Shown here piece by piece: positions 1 through 11,544 of a stretch of 64,000 bases of DNA. This stretch comes from Diadema setosum. Taxonomy: Eukaryota; Echinodermata; Echinoidea; Diadematoida; Diadematidae. The notes under the pieces are model-generated. The model had not been told where the DNA came from. It ran no database searches and was given only the letters and a program-made list of their open reading frames with translations. Position 1 is the first letter of the stretch; every line of letters starts with the position of its first letter. A program made the translations under genes and the position numbers. The stretch lies in the NCBI RefSeq assembly GCF_964275005.1, contig NC_092692.1, positions 11,017,643 through 11,081,642 of the forward strand. The letters run 5' to 3'.

Positions 1-2305
1 AGTATGGTTAGATTCATGATTATTGTGCCTGCAAAAATGACACAAAATATCACACGTTGCACCTCGGACCAACGCAACGCCCCATCCCCCTTTTCCACGA
101 GAAAAGCGCAGAAAAGTTATCTAAACACAGGTGTACATGTCCCCCTCTTCCTCCCCTAAACCACCATCCTCGCTCGCCTGTCAGTTCTCTCCTTCACCAG
201 CTGCATGGGAATGCGTGTATTATCCCGGGATATTGTCAACAATGCACCGTGAGGGTCCACATTAACCAGCCTTTTATCAAAACAACCCCCATGTTCATGT
301 AAGCTCAGCTCTCATTCCGAAATTGACAAGTGTAAAAAGACAAATCCCAACACGCAGCAACGAAAGGAGAAAGAGAAACGAAGTTGTGCACGTCGTCTTG
401 TTCGATTCTCCTTCTCATTTTCTCTTTTCTTTTTCTCTCTTTTTCATCTCCAGGTCTGTTTTCGTAATGGGATCTTGGATGACAGCCCATGCAGAGTCTG
501 AGCAGCTCCGTCAGCTCTTGATTTGATTAGATTTAAGCTGAAATAGCTCTCGCGTCTTCCAACCCCTCGGCGGGGGGACGGTCCGAGAGCCACCACGGGG
601 CCACCTCGGCGTCGGCTTACCTCATCGAGCCAATCGCATTTGTGCCTCATTATCTCATTTCTGCGAGCCCCGCCACGAATTCAGCGAATTCCACACAGGA
701 GGAAGTACGCCCATGTCGTTAGCCGAGTTCACCGCGCGCGGACTGCGCCAATCAATGCGGAACGTGCACACATCTTCATCTGGCTACATGACTACAGTTT
801 TGACAAGAACCGAGGCCACGCTCTGATTCCCTCTCTCAGGCACTCTCCTTCTCTCTCAAAACCTCGCATCCACCAATCTCATGGAAGGGAAATTACATCA
901 GATTGACTCGCATGGGGTGGAAGCGTTCTTCCGTCATCTTCATTTCCTGCTACTATATTTAATGGACGTTTATGCGTAACAACACATTGAGAGTGAGAAA
1001 AGGAAACAACTTACAAAGATATCAACAACATTAATACATTCGTGGAGAGTGAACACACTCGTGTGTACTGTACGCGTGTCGCAGGTGCGGTTTTTGTGTA
1101 TCAATCAATGTTTTTCGGTCTTGCGCGAGCGAAGTGTCATCAGGCGCAGATGTGGAGTTGTTCCCGCTTTCGCGGATTCGCTTTGCTCGTTTGCACACTT
1201 TGTGAGCGCTGCACATTGGGAATACGACCAATCTTGCGAGATGACCTCAAACAGAGTGCCAATCTGAAGGTGTTCTCAAGTGGCCGCTGAGTTCGGAATT
1301 TCTATAAGGCTTCCTCGATCACAGCACTGTAGCCCGATCATCTCAAGTTGGAGCGAGCTATTGAATCCCCCGCCGTTCATTACTTCACACTGGAATATAT
1401 TCATTGTCCTCACTACAAGACTCTTGTGAAACATAGCTTGCTAAACGGGACATGACTTGAAATATCTTCGCGTCTCAAAACCGGGCTTTAAACTGACGCT
1501 GTGGATTAACTACATTCTAATTTTGGATGCCTTTGGACATTGTTTTCGAGACGAAATTCAGTTTTCGCTCTCGCGGGGCTAAAAAAAAAAAAAATAGAAA
1601 AAAAAACTGGCGGGAGAATATAAGTACTGCACATGTACTAACGTCATCAAGGAATAAGACCTGCATCGCTGAGTTTGTGCCTGGAATGGAGGAGGGATGG
1701 TGTTAAAGTGATTACCGTCTGAGTTTTTTGGGTGTTCGTGACTCGCGAGGAGAGGCTGAAATGAGTAGCTTGAAAAATGTGTTCTCCACCCTGGATTAGC
1801 GAAAAATCTACAGTTTACATTATTACGTCATCAACTCGAGCGTGTCTGGCACGATAAGACAATGCTCGATTAACCAACAATAACAGCAACAACAGCAGAA
1901 GCTCGATTTCTGCACCTGCAGGAGAGGAGTAAATGTCCTCTGGAGAGTAAGGAGCGGAGATACCAAAACCTGTCATCTCTCATTTTGTCAAGGCTGCTAC
2001 TTAACGGCAATCTTGTGGTGCTTCGATGTGAGTTCGGCCCCGTTTATCGACCGGAGACAGGTGCTGTCACTAACGTCGGGAAATTCACAAATCATACATG
2101 TATTTGAGGATAGGCAGACAAGAACTTTGAAATTAAAAAGAAAAAAATCCTAACCTGTTCATCAATATAGGTTACATGTCCTTTCGCGGAGCATTCACGG
2201 GAAAAAAAAAACACCCGCGATTTTGTGCCTCTTAAGAAAAGGATAATGTTTGAGCGTTGAATGCAGATAATATTGTTACTACCTGTTCTAATCGTTTCAT
2301 TTCAG
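1..2305. other. upstream non-coding region with a GC-rich patch
   Basis: No convincing coding exon is visible. The stretch 540-770 is rich in CpG and may be a promoter or first-exon area; on the minus strand it holds a donor-like GATGAG/GTAAGC near 620. A weak TATA-like AATATAAG lies near 1617. The region ends in a good acceptor (TTTCATTTCAG, AG at 2304-2305), so at least its end is probably intron or 5' leader of the gene at 2334. Exact promoter and first exon are not assigned. Confidence 0.35.
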
Positions 2306-2333
2306 AGAAATTTCATTCTGTGTTTGACCGACA

Positions 2334-2771
2334 ATGGGTGTTAAGATGAAAGCTTCGGGACACACGGGGAGTCCTGAACACGCAGTCCCGAACGGGAAAG
2401 TTCCCGTCTTTCTCCCCGAGTGCGCCCGCCTGTCCCTGATCCTCCTCGGTGTCGCCTTCATCCTCGCCTCCCTCATCAGTATCGGGGTCTTCACCGACCT
2501 CTACAAGGTTTTTCGCTGGTGGCCCTACGGCGCCGTCTGCGTCATCGTGTTCATTGTCGGGGCCCTGATTGTCGGCCTCGGGTGCCGGTGTTGGCTCAAA
2601 GAGCCGATCATCACGCCATCGGTGCAGATGAAGATGCTTCAAGAACTCGATCGAGCTGAGCAGGAAGCAAAGTTGAAAAAGCGGGACTCGATTAGGCGGA
2701 TTTACCACAAGATGTCACCGCTACGAGGCAGTGACCGACGGGGCCAGAACTGTGCCGAGGCCAGTGTATGA
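2334..2771 (+). CDS. two-pass membrane protein, unknown function (145 aa)
   Basis: The ORF starts 28 bases after a clear splice acceptor (AG at 2304-2305), so a non-coding 5' exon is likely and the first ATG is the natural start. GC content is much higher than in the flanks, as in the other three genes of this type in the window. Two hydrophobic segments are seen, about residues 33-53 and 65-84, joined by a short loop with a WWP motif; the C-terminal 60 residues are basic and hydrophilic. Both ends probably face the same side of the membrane. I do not recognise the family. It resembles the genes at 23.7, 32.8 and 44.6 kb in size and topology, but sequence identity is low, and I see no good phase-2 donor before the stop, unlike the other three. 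It may be a single-coding-exon relative or an unrelated small membrane protein. Confidence 0.6.
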   Translation: MGVKMKASGHTGSPEHAVPNGKVPVFLPECARLSLILLGVAFILASLISIGVFTDLYKVFRWWPYGAVCVIVFIVGALIVGLGCRCWLKEPIITPSVQMKMLQELDRAEQEAKLKKRDSIRRIYHKMSPLRGSDRRGQNCAEASV

Positions 2772-5505
2772 CATACGAGTGGTCACCGATCGAACGATGG
2801 TGATGATTGCGATCTCATCAACGCGACGTCGACGACCACCACCGCCGCCACCACGAGCTGCCGATCGGTGATCGTCTTAATCGAACAGCCACCAGATCGT
2901 TCATGTGCCGTCTACCACCCACTGAACAGCCCTTCTTGAAAAGAGCAACGAAACTCTGGAAGAGTTTTTCCCTCCCCGCCGAGGACCTCCGATGAGCAGA
3001 TGTTCGTGACTACACAGTGATTACTCACTAGCTGAGAGTCGAACAATAACATCACAGTAGGAGGCATCGACGCGAAAGGACGAGCGACATGGAAGGCTTT
3101 CCGGTTCGATAACGAATTACTTGTATTTGAATCGAAGCGGTTGAAACTGCACTTTATGGATAGTTTATGATATTCTGTAAAGACATGTATGATGTAAATG
3201 TAAGAGGTGAATTGAAAGAAAATTCGATAATTTCAGAGATCTTATAGTTTCGTAAATGTCATGAAAGAATAATATGTGTATGTATTTCTCCCTCGTATTT
3301 CACGTCGCTATAATAAGCTAGTAGGATTTCGGATAAAGAGTTCGATGTCCTGCTGATTAATATGCTATGATGTGAAGTTAATACAGAGAGAAAAACAATA
3401 CCAGACGGAAGAACCTCTTAGCAACTATGTCAAAATAATCCCCTTGAAATGAAAGTCAACAGCCTTATAGATTCCAGCTAACCGCCGGGAAGTGCAGAAA
3501 AGATAAAATGTGGCTTTGTAGAATACAATGTTATATATCAAATTTATTCTGCATCTGCAACTAGCTGAGGCAATCTTCTGCTCTGCGGTAAACTTGTTCC
3601 CGCTTCAACCGTTCAATTGATTACTGGTGCGCGGCTCAGGGCGCGTGAAATTGAAACTCCACTCTGTAAACCGCGAATCAAAGTCACCGTGAGAAGCTCC
3701 GGGCGTATGGCACTTTCAGCATTGCGATCGTTGTTTGTGTGGACGATGGGCTCGTATTATACATTAGATTCGAAATGATCAGGAGTGATCCTCCCATAGA
3801 TTCTTTCCCAAGGATTGTTGAGACACTTCAGACTATTCCCATCATCTTTACCATCACCCTCACCACCCCACTCTGCGTTGTCAGTAATTTCAGTTCAGTT
3901 TCATACTATTTTTGCTTTTTACCATGAAAATCATGCACATGGATTAACTGTACATATACTTGTACAAAGATCTACAGTATAAAGAAATGACCACGATAAC
4001 CTGTAAAATATTTGAACATACATATTATGCAATGATATAAAAAAGTCAACAATATACTTTTGAGAGAGTTTGAGAGAGAGAAAAGAAAAAAAAAATGCAG
4101 GAGTCTGCCATCTAAATTGACACTGAAGAAAATATCCGACTTAAAAAAAAAAAAGAACTGATAATACACTTTTAAACGCAATTTTATCTAGAACCCACTC
4201 TCAGACGCGATCCTCGAGACCTACGCCACAGTCAAGCTTTCTCACAGGAATATTAAAAAAGAACAAAAGTAGAAAGCTGAATGCTTCGGGGAAAACTGTT
4301 GCTTTACCCTGTATCTGATTTGGCGGGCAGATTTCCGTGTTGTGTTTCAATTTGACGCAAGCACGTACATGGTGCAGATGCTTTTCACCGCTAAGTCTCT
4401 CTCCCTCCCGCTCTCGCTATGTCTGTCTGTCACTCTCTCTCACTCTCTCTCTCTCTCTTCTCTCTATTCCCCTCTCCTTTTCTCTGTATACTATACTTAT
4501 ATTCTTCTGTTAAAAGCTATGCTTCACTTGTGAGGAAATCAGTTTTGAACACACTTAATCTAATGTTAAACTGAGTGGAAATCACTTTGATTAGCATGGA
4601 TATGATAGGTCAAAATCGAAAGCCAAATTTATGAAGCTGGTAAAAGATCGGCGAATATTGTGAGCATATCCCGTGTTGAAAAATGCATATCATCCAAACC
4701 AATTGTCATATAATGTTTTCCTTGGAAATTCGATTGAATCCGTATACTTGGCCATGTTGTTGGAAGGGAATTGTTCAATGTTGTCCTGTGTTGGCTCTTA
4801 TGATAATACGCAAAACATCTTCCCTCTGATTACGCGTCATCTGTTCCTTCCTCTCTCTCTCTGTCTCTCTCTCTCTCTCTTTCCGGCTGTGCCCATATCA
4901 CACGCAGTGTGGTCTTACGATTGAATATATTTCTTATTATAAACCGTACTTTGCTATATCCACGGTATAATCAGGGCAACATTCTAAATTAAATTGTATG
5001 ACCATGTATGACGTGAAACATAATACCTGACACCCTAGCCCTTTTGTTGGGCAAGATAAGTATCACGTCTTAAGAACAACTTTCTAGTGGCTTCCACCTC
5101 ATTTCGCTCCACTATTGTCCGTCATTTAATTCCTTTGTTTTGTTTCCTTTGTCGTTGAGATTGATGGATTGCACTTGTTTCATTTCACATAATATGTATC
5201 ATTTCAAACTGCTTTCAATAGTTATTGATACACACTCATGTTGTTTTGAATCTTATTTCAAGGACTCACTGAATGTGCAGTTGCATTGAATGTTGACATG
5301 CTATCAAAGTATGAGCCATATTTTTGTCAGATAATGTAAAAAAGAACCACACATATTGATATCGCAATTATTAAGATTCATGTTATTGATTATGTGTGTT
5401 TGCGACGTGCTTATTGCATTTGTTGTCGGACATTCCACCCTTCGTCTGTGCCACCATTCTGTGGACAGGAAAAAAAAAAAAAAAAAAACGTGCCACACAA
5501 AAGGG
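2772..5505. other. 3' flank and intergenic DNA
   Basis: The first 250 bases remain GC-rich and are probably 3' UTR of the preceding gene; no canonical AATAAA was spotted close by. The rest is AT-rich with no supportable exon. It contains CT-rich tracts at about 4398-4482 and 4848-4886 and a poly-A run at 5470-5488 just before the family B element. Confidence 0.5.
4398..4886. repeat. two CT-rich microsatellites
   Basis: Interrupted (CT)n tracts lie at about 4398-4482 and 4848-4886, separated by ordinary AT-rich sequence. Confidence 0.8.
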
Positions 5506-5924
5506 TTAAAGGGATGGTATAGTTTCGGATGAGATACTACGGTAGGGCTTCCAGGCTCCCAACTTTTTTATGAGACGAAAAACCTCTTATGAAATACAGT
5601 CCGACCTCTCCTATCCGGACATGTTGGAACCGGCACCCATCCCGATATTCAAAGGGATTTGGCCGGATATAGGAGACTCAATGTTTTATACACGAAGCTG
5701 CCTACCCAATGGTAGCTGTGATGTGCATGTATCTATTTTATTTCATAAACGTTCGATCTAATGTGAGATCCCGTTCGCGCAGGCGCAGTCAGTTCGTTCC
5801 AACATGGCGCGTTGTTGAAACGTTTCTCGCGTGAGCGCGACAAAACAGTTCAGTTTAATCATTTTCAGTACTCGGTATTCGTCTTTCGTTCTTTGTCGGA
5901 GCGGTTTCCAAAATTCGTTTTGGG

Positions 5925-7490
5925 ATGGAACAAGGTTTACCGACCAAAAGCCCTGCGGGGCCAGTAGATAGCGGAAAAAAGGTCCCCCTTGAGAGGACGC
6001 CTGTGCAAGTGGAGAAATCGGTGCAGTCTCGTACTGCCGTAACGTTAACGCATACTCCCAGTGGCAGCCCTGCGGGGAAATTGCAGACGGGGAAAACCGG
6101 TCAGCCCAGCACGTACGGTAAGGATAGTGTGCAGTTACAGTCGGTGCAACGTGTGGTAAAGGCCAGTTCAGCTACTCCGATCATAAAAAAGACGAAAGCC
6201 AAACGCTCTGCGGAGAAATCGGGCAGTAGTGCCACCTCAAAAGGTTGCTCAGCTACAGGTACAGGTACTAACGTGCGTAGTACTGCTGGAGGTGCTCCAG
6301 CACAGGTCTCAATGGAGAGCAGACTCGAGAAGCTAGAGACTATGATAGAGACATTGTGCAACACCCAGTCTCAGAAATCTAGATCTATGTTGCCTTGCTC
6401 GAACCAAATTGATGACCCCGAGTTAGACTTTATGGACTGGGACTATGAACTGGACCCTCATAATAAGCAGAACCGTTTTTTGTGTGATGATGATGATGAT
6501 GCGTCATCTGTTCAGGCTACACATCCTGGTTACACAGCTAGGAACATGTCTAGTTTGGGTGAGCAGACTGGGCAGGCTACTGACCCAGAAGTCGCTCAAG
6601 AACAGTTGACAAAAGATGTGCCAGCCCAGCATGTGACGAGGCAAATAGAGGAAGACATTGGGTTTGCCTCCCGTTTTGCGACGCAGACGGACATTGGGGA
6701 CCCGCTCCCAGATAAGCTCAATAGCAGCGTCAATTTTCTCATGACCCATGCATTGGAAGAAAATCACATTGTTGAGACGTGTGACAAGTATCCCCAGCCA
6801 GAGAACTCTCAACTGGTTGTGCCTAAGGTAAACCCGATAATTTGGGACAATTTGTCTGGTAAGGTTAGAGCACTCGACCTACGTTTACAGAAGTGTCTAA
6901 AGCCCCTCGTGAAAGGGATGACAGCCATGCTTCGCACAGCGAATACCTCCCGCGGTGAGGCGGAAGAGCTAACAGACACCCAACAGGATGCCATAGCCCT
7001 TATTGCTAATGCCAGCTATGAACTGAATACACTCAGGAAGTCTCTCATCAAGCCAGACATTAATTCAAGGTACACACATCTTTGCAAACCTTCGGTTAAG
7101 ACCACGCAGTGGCTCTTTGGGGATGACCTCCATAAAACTGTCAAAGAGATGGATGAGCAGCAAAAAACAGTTGGAGCCATCAGAGGTCGTACCTTCTTCC
7201 GCCAACAACGGTACAACCCATACCAGCAGGGCCCACGCGCTGGGTCTCAAGCAGTTCCTTTCCAGCATCAGAGGTATGCTAATGCAGGGTGGTTGAGGAC
7301 GAGATCCATGCAGCCTAGAGCCAGGGGTTTTTTAGGCAACAGAGCCCTGTCTGCACAAGCACACAGCCAGGCAGCTGCTGCAGGCAGGCCATCAGGGAAT
7401 CCAAATCAGAGGACTCCACGATACAGACAACGTCCACACACACACACAGCCCTGGCGCCGGACAGACGTCCGGCTCTGAACCAGCAGTAG
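5925..7490 (+). CDS. DIRS gag-like protein
   Basis: First frame of the DIRS element (521 aa). The N-terminal 130 residues are basic and low in complexity, the middle is acidic, and the C-terminal 100 residues are rich in Arg, Gln and Gly, consistent with nucleic-acid binding. No zinc knuckle is visible. Assigned as gag-like from its position ahead of the reverse transcriptase, as in other DIRS elements; the sequence itself gives little family signal. Confidence 0.75.
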   Translation: MEQGLPTKSPAGPVDSGKKVPLERTPVQVEKSVQSRTAVTLTHTPSGSPAGKLQTGKTGQPSTYGKDSVQLQSVQRVVKASSATPIIKKTKAKRSAEKSGSSATSKGCSATGTGTNVRSTAGGAPAQVSMESRLEKLETMIETLCNTQSQKSRSMLPCSNQIDDPELDFMDWDYELDPHNKQNRFLCDDDDDASSVQATHPGYTARNMSSLGEQTGQATDPEVAQEQLTKDVPAQHVTRQIEEDIGFASRFATQTDIGDPLPDKLNSSVNFLMTHALEENHIVETCDKYPQPENSQLVVPKVNPIIWDNLSGKVRALDLRLQKCLKPLVKGMTAMLRTANTSRGEAEELTDTQQDAIALIANASYELNTLRKSLIKPDINSRYTHLCKPSVKTTQWLFGDDLHKTVKEMDEQQKTVGAIRGRTFFRQQRYNPYQQGPRAGSQAVPFQHQRYANAGWLRTRSMQPRARGFLGNRALSAQAHSQAAAAGRPSGNPNQRTPRYRQRPHTHTALAPDRRPALNQQ

Positions 7491-7591
7491 TCTCCACTAC
7501 ACCAGATCCAACCACCAATGACTCAGCTAAGGTCAGTGAACTTTCACAATTTCCTTACATTACTACCAATGTAACATGTATCGGTGGTCGA

Positions 7592-9610
7592 TTGACAAGC
7601 CATAAACATGCCTGGGAAAGAATCACCTCAGATCCATATATTCTTCATGTAGTGAATGGATTAGAACTGGAATTTGAGGAAGGGGTTCCCCCTGCACAGA
7701 TTAGGGTACCATTACCTTACAAATTGAATAGCTCTGAGCTTAAGTCAGTTGATGATGAGCTTTCTCGCCTGCAAGAGAAAGGCGTTATTGAACATGCAAT
7801 GCCAGAAGAAGGGCAATTTATCTCGAACATATTTGTAAGGGAGAAGAAAGATGGTGCCCACCGAATTATTTTGGATCTCTCGAAACTGAATGAGCACATT
7901 GCCTATCACCATTTCAAAATGGATACTTTTGATACAGCAGTGCAACTGATTACCCCAGGCTGCTATATGGCTTCCATCGACCTTCGTGACGCATACTATA
8001 CAGTCCCAATAGCTGAAAGTCATAGGAAGTATCTCAGATTCATGTGGAAAGGCTCGCTGTGGCAGTTTAAGGCGATGCCAAATGGGCTAGCATCAGCACC
8101 ACTCATTTTCACCAAACTACTCAAACCTGTGTTTGCTGCCATGAGAGCTAAGGGACATACAATAGTTGCCTACATTGATGATACACTGATTATAGCAAAA
8201 TCAAAGGAACTAGCCGAGAAGGCAGTGATCGAAACTGCTCAATTGTTGAGTGAGATCGGCTTTGTCATTCACCCGAAGAAATCTGTGTTAATGCCACTAC
8301 AAAATATCCAGTTCCTTGGTTTTGTACTCGACTCCAATGCTATGAAAATCTCATTGGCAGAAGGGAAGGCTATTCAGATCAAGAGTCTCTGCTATGCACT
8401 TTTAAGAGCTCATGCCCCAACGATACGCACAGTTGCTTCTGTAATAGGTAAACTGGTAGCAGCCTTCCCTGCAGTTCACTATGGTCAGATGCATTATAGG
8501 CAGCTTGAGAGAGAGAAGACTATGGCACTACGCCAGAGTAAAGGCCATTATGATCGTAAAATGTCCCTGTCTATGGCAGCAAAAGCAGAGTTAATGTGGT
8601 GGGTACAGAACATAGACTCCTGCTGTGGCAGCATTAGTCAAGCACCGCCATCAGTGATGATAACTAGTGATGCTTCAGGACTAGGATGGGGTGCATCAGA
8701 TGGGAACACCCATATTGGGGGCAGATGGAATGAGACAGAGAGAGTCAGAGCAGAGCTCAATGATATTAACTTCCTAGAGTTATTAGCAGCATTTTATGCT
8801 TTGCAGGCTTTTTGTACTCACCTTGCTCATTTGCACGTGCATATGCGGTTAGACAACACAACAGCAGTGGCATATATAAACCACAAGGGAGGCATCAAAT
8901 CAAGAGATTGTGATGAGCTGGCTAAGAGAATCTGGGAATGGTGCAAAAAGCGTGAGATTTGGATTACAGCTACACATTTGCCTGGGGTGCAAAATCAAAT
9001 AGCTGATGAAAAATCAAGGAAGTTTAATGACCAATTGGAATGGATGCTCAATCGGGATGTGTTTCGTCAACTGTGTGGTTACTATGGTAACCCAGAGGTG
9101 GATTTGTTCGCCACCAGACTGAATGCTCAAGTTGACAAATATGTGTCATGGCTACCTGACCCAGGGGGGTGTGCTGTGGATGCATTCTCAATAGATTGGC
9201 AGGGGGATTATTTCTATGCATTCCCACCTTTTTGCTTGATTGGCAGATGTCTGCAGAAAATTGAAGCAGAGAAAGCAGAAGGGTTTATGATTGTGCCCAA
9301 TTGGCCAACTCAGGCTTGGTTTGGGAGGTTGTTAAATTTGCTGATAGATGAGCCAATAATCCTGCCTGTGAGCAAGACCCTAGTCACACAGCCTGTATCA
9401 GGAGTATCACATCCATTGTACAAACGCTTGCATCTTATGTCTTGCAGATTATCCGGCAACACCTTCAAGGTACAGGCCTTTCAGATGAAACTACCAAGAT
9501 CATCTTGTCTGCCTGGCGTCAGTCAACCCACAAGCAGTATTCAGTCTACACAAGGAAGTGGTTGGATTTTTGCAATCGGAGACAGACTAATCCGATGCAA
9601 GCGCCTGTAA
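7592..9610 (+). CDS. DIRS reverse transcriptase / RNase H
   Basis: Second frame of the DIRS element. A reverse transcriptase domain fills about the first 270 residues and carries the YIDD catalytic box. An RNase H-like domain follows, with ITSDASGLGWG and an ELLA motif, then the C-terminal region typical of DIRS polymerases. The frame ends inside the recombinase frame, an overlap of about 170 bases that is common in this order. The translation start is not assigned. Confidence 0.93.
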   Translation: MTSHKHAWERITSDPYILHVVNGLELEFEEGVPPAQIRVPLPYKLNSSELKSVDDELSRLQEKGVIEHAMPEEGQFISNIFVREKKDGAHRIILDLSKLNEHIAYHHFKMDTFDTAVQLITPGCYMASIDLRDAYYTVPIAESHRKYLRFMWKGSLWQFKAMPNGLASAPLIFTKLLKPVFAAMRAKGHTIVAYIDDTLIIAKSKELAEKAVIETAQLLSEIGFVIHPKKSVLMPLQNIQFLGFVLDSNAMKISLAEGKAIQIKSLCYALLRAHAPTIRTVASVIGKLVAAFPAVHYGQMHYRQLEREKTMALRQSKGHYDRKMSLSMAAKAELMWWVQNIDSCCGSISQAPPSVMITSDASGLGWGASDGNTHIGGRWNETERVRAELNDINFLELLAAFYALQAFCTHLAHLHVHMRLDNTTAVAYINHKGGIKSRDCDELAKRIWEWCKKREIWITATHLPGVQNQIADEKSRKFNDQLEWMLNRDVFRQLCGYYGNPEVDLFATRLNAQVDKYVSWLPDPGGCAVDAFSIDWQGDYFYAFPPFCLIGRCLQKIEAEKAEGFMIVPNWPTQAWFGRLLNLLIDEPIILPVSKTLVTQPVSGVSHPLYKRLHLMSCRLSGNTFKVQAFQMKLPRSSCLPGVSQPTSSIQSTQGSGWIFAIGDRLIRCKRL

Positions 9611-10416
9611 AGGAAGTATTGGACTTCCTAACGCTACTTTACAAGAATTCAGGTTACAGTGCATTAAATACTGCGAGGTCAGCACTCGCGTCTGTTGTTG
9701 TTCTTACTGATGGATACACAGTCAGCTCCCATCCTTTAATTTCACGTTTTATGAGGGGAGTATTTCACCTTAAGCCTCCCAGGGCCAGATATCAGACTAC
9801 GTGGGATGTCAAGTTTGTCCTGGATTATCTTCGCAACCTTCCAGAGTTAAATAGTATGTCACTTAAGGATCTTTCATTGAAGACATGTATGTTGATTGCC
9901 CTCGTCAGTGCTCAGAGAGTGCAAACGCTACATTTACTGAACATTGATGATATGCTTATGTCGCCCACTCTATGTACGTTCATAGTTCAAGATTTAGTAA
10001 AGCAGAGCAGACCAGGGAGGACTGGTTTAAAGGTTGCTCTCGCTGCTTATCCCCAGGATAAGCGTATTTGTGTTCTTGCCTGCCTTAATGAATATTTACG
10101 CCGCACCAGCTCCCTTCGAGGTCAAGAGAAGTACCTTTTCATTAGCTATAGGAAGCCATTTAAACGGGTCACTACAGATACTATCTCAAGATGGCTCAAG
10201 GACATAATGACTCGCGCTGGCATCGATGTAAATGTGTACAAGGCCCATTCCACGCGGGCTGCAACAACTTCGAAGGCCGCATCCAACGCAGTCCCAATGT
10301 CAGAGGTTCTGACACATGTCGGCTGGAGCAGGGAAGGAACCTTCCAGGCCTTTTATAACAAACCTGTCGCCACGCCAAGTACTGCTAGTGGATTTGCTCA
10401 CGCAGTACTGCAGTAG
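9442..10416 (+). CDS. DIRS tyrosine recombinase
   Basis: Third frame of the DIRS element (about 320 aa). It shows the tyrosine-recombinase pattern: an Arg in the SAQRVQTL box, then HSTRAA, then HVGW and a downstream Tyr in FYNKP. In this order the enzyme inserts a circular DNA intermediate, replacing the integrase of LTR elements. It overlaps the end of the polymerase frame. Confidence 0.93.
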   Translation: MQIIRQHLQGTGLSDETTKIILSAWRQSTHKQYSVYTRKWLDFCNRRQTNPMQAPVKEVLDFLTLLYKNSGYSALNTARSALASVVVLTDGYTVSSHPLISRFMRGVFHLKPPRARYQTTWDVKFVLDYLRNLPELNSMSLKDLSLKTCMLIALVSAQRVQTLHLLNIDDMLMSPTLCTFIVQDLVKQSRPGRTGLKVALAAYPQDKRICVLACLNEYLRRTSSLRGQEKYLFISYRKPFKRVTTDTISRWLKDIMTRAGIDVNVYKAHSTRAATTSKAASNAVPMSEVLTHVGWSREGTFQAFYNKPVATPSTASGFAHAVLQ

Positions 10417-10573
10417 TTCCTGCACCATTCGGGTAAGACATGTACAAGTGCATATTGAAATTTGTGGTCCACCATGCAGAGTTTTATTGCTGTTGGAAAC
10501 TGTACACTGGTGTGTTGTTGCTACCATACACTTTGTGTAAGATGTTACATGCAGGCCAGAGTGTCTTTGAATT

Positions 10574-10966
10574 CTCACATTAGATCGAACGTTTATGAAA
10601 TAAAATAATAGGATTAAACGAGAACTTACCTGTTTGAAGTTTGATCCTTATTTTATGAATAAGAGGAGTGAGAGCTAATGTGCCCTCCTCTCCCACCCAT
10701 AGACTAGGACATACCAGTATGGGTGAATTGTGGTAATTGTGGTGAAGACAAAACGTTCGAAGTACAACAATTGGCAATGGCCTCGTAGGGTAATAAGCCT
10801 ACAAATTGTACATCTACTGGATGTATAGTGCACTCTGTCCTGCATGTAGCGATTAAGACTGACTGCGCCTGCGCGAACGGGATCTCACATTAGCTCTCAC
10901 TCCTCTTATTCATAAAATAAGGATCAAACTTCAAACAGGTAAGTTCTCGTTTAATCCTATTATTTT
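10574..10966. repeat. DIRS internal complementary region and right terminal repeat
   Basis: Bases 10574-10606 are the reverse complement of the left end of the element (from 5735), and 10607-10678 the reverse complement of its right end (about 10890-10966). Bases 10857-10893 are the reverse complement of the left repeat at about 5758-5797 (words GCGCCTGCGCGAACGGGATC). So the inner block pairs with both outer ends, the hallmark used by DIRS to join its ends through a circular intermediate. Confidence 0.9.
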
Positions 10967-11544
10967 GCGTGAACAAGTCGCGTCCTCGATCGTCAGCTGG
11001 TCTGAGTTCAGAATTTTCTGATAATTTGCTCAATGAACGATCGTATGTACCTTGCTCTGATTTATTGTAAAATTTTCTGTCCATGTCCTTGCTGTGATTT
11101 GGGGGTAGTGAGTGTCTGAATGCATGCTGCTAAGCTGAAAATTTGATATGCATATAAATTATTGTTATGTAAATTATGTTGGGAATAATAATGTAATTCA
11201 TGTGAGTTTATGCAGGAGTTTGTTTGAGTTTGTAGGCCCACTTTCTCCAATAGTTATCATATTAAAAAAAAAAGAACAACAACAAATCACGGCGAGATCG
11301 CGTCCGGATAATAGGGAGATCCGGATATAGGTAGGCCGGATAGGAGAGGTTGGACTGTATGAAAGAGCATTATAATATTTAAGAGGAATTCAAAGTTATT
11401 TGAGATATTCAAAAACAAAGAGATCCTAAAGGTGCGACCCACATTTTATTAGGAGGACTTTGTTTTACTTATTTTTATGATATCTCAGTCATTTCAAAAC
11501 CAATTTTCATCAAATAAACTTTGAATTCTGTTTATACTCTCTAA

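Larger units (their letters stand above)
5735..10966 (+). mobile_element. DIRS-type tyrosine-recombinase retrotransposon, looks whole
   Basis: The element is about 5.2 kb. In order it has a left inverted terminal repeat, a gag-like frame (5925-7490), a reverse transcriptase/RNase H frame (7592-9610), an overlapping tyrosine recombinase frame (9442-10416), an internal complementary region (10574-10678) and a right terminal repeat (10857-10966). This layout, without LTRs or an integrase of the DDE type, defines the DIRS order. The three long frames are open and the repeats nearly identical, so it looks whole and probably young. It sits inside the Tigger-like element, so it is the newest layer of the nest. 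No target duplication is seen, as expected for recombinase-driven insertion. Confidence 0.92.
5597..11357. mobile_element. Tigger/pogo-like non-autonomous element split by DIRS
   Basis: The ends are inverted: CAGTCCGACCTCTCCTATCC at 5597 and its near-complement GGATAGGAGAGGTTGGACTG ending at 11357. TA flanks it on both sides (5595-5596 and 11358-11359). The empty site is visible in the family B copy at 24591-24603 (GAAATATGAAAGAG), which proves a TA target duplication. Without the inner retrotransposon about 530 bases remain, with no transposase. The end sequence with inner CCGGAT words resembles Tc1/mariner-pogo (Tigger) termini, which is a family-level judgement. Confidence 0.75.

Noticed and set aside
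2807-2995. 62-codon ORF downstream of the first membrane gene
   Set aside because: More likely 3' UTR of that gene; the His-rich reading comes from a CACCGCC-type repeat.
9442-10416. Phage or bacterial integrase
   Set aside because: The recombinase sits in a DIRS element next to a reverse transcriptase; no prokaryotic context exists.
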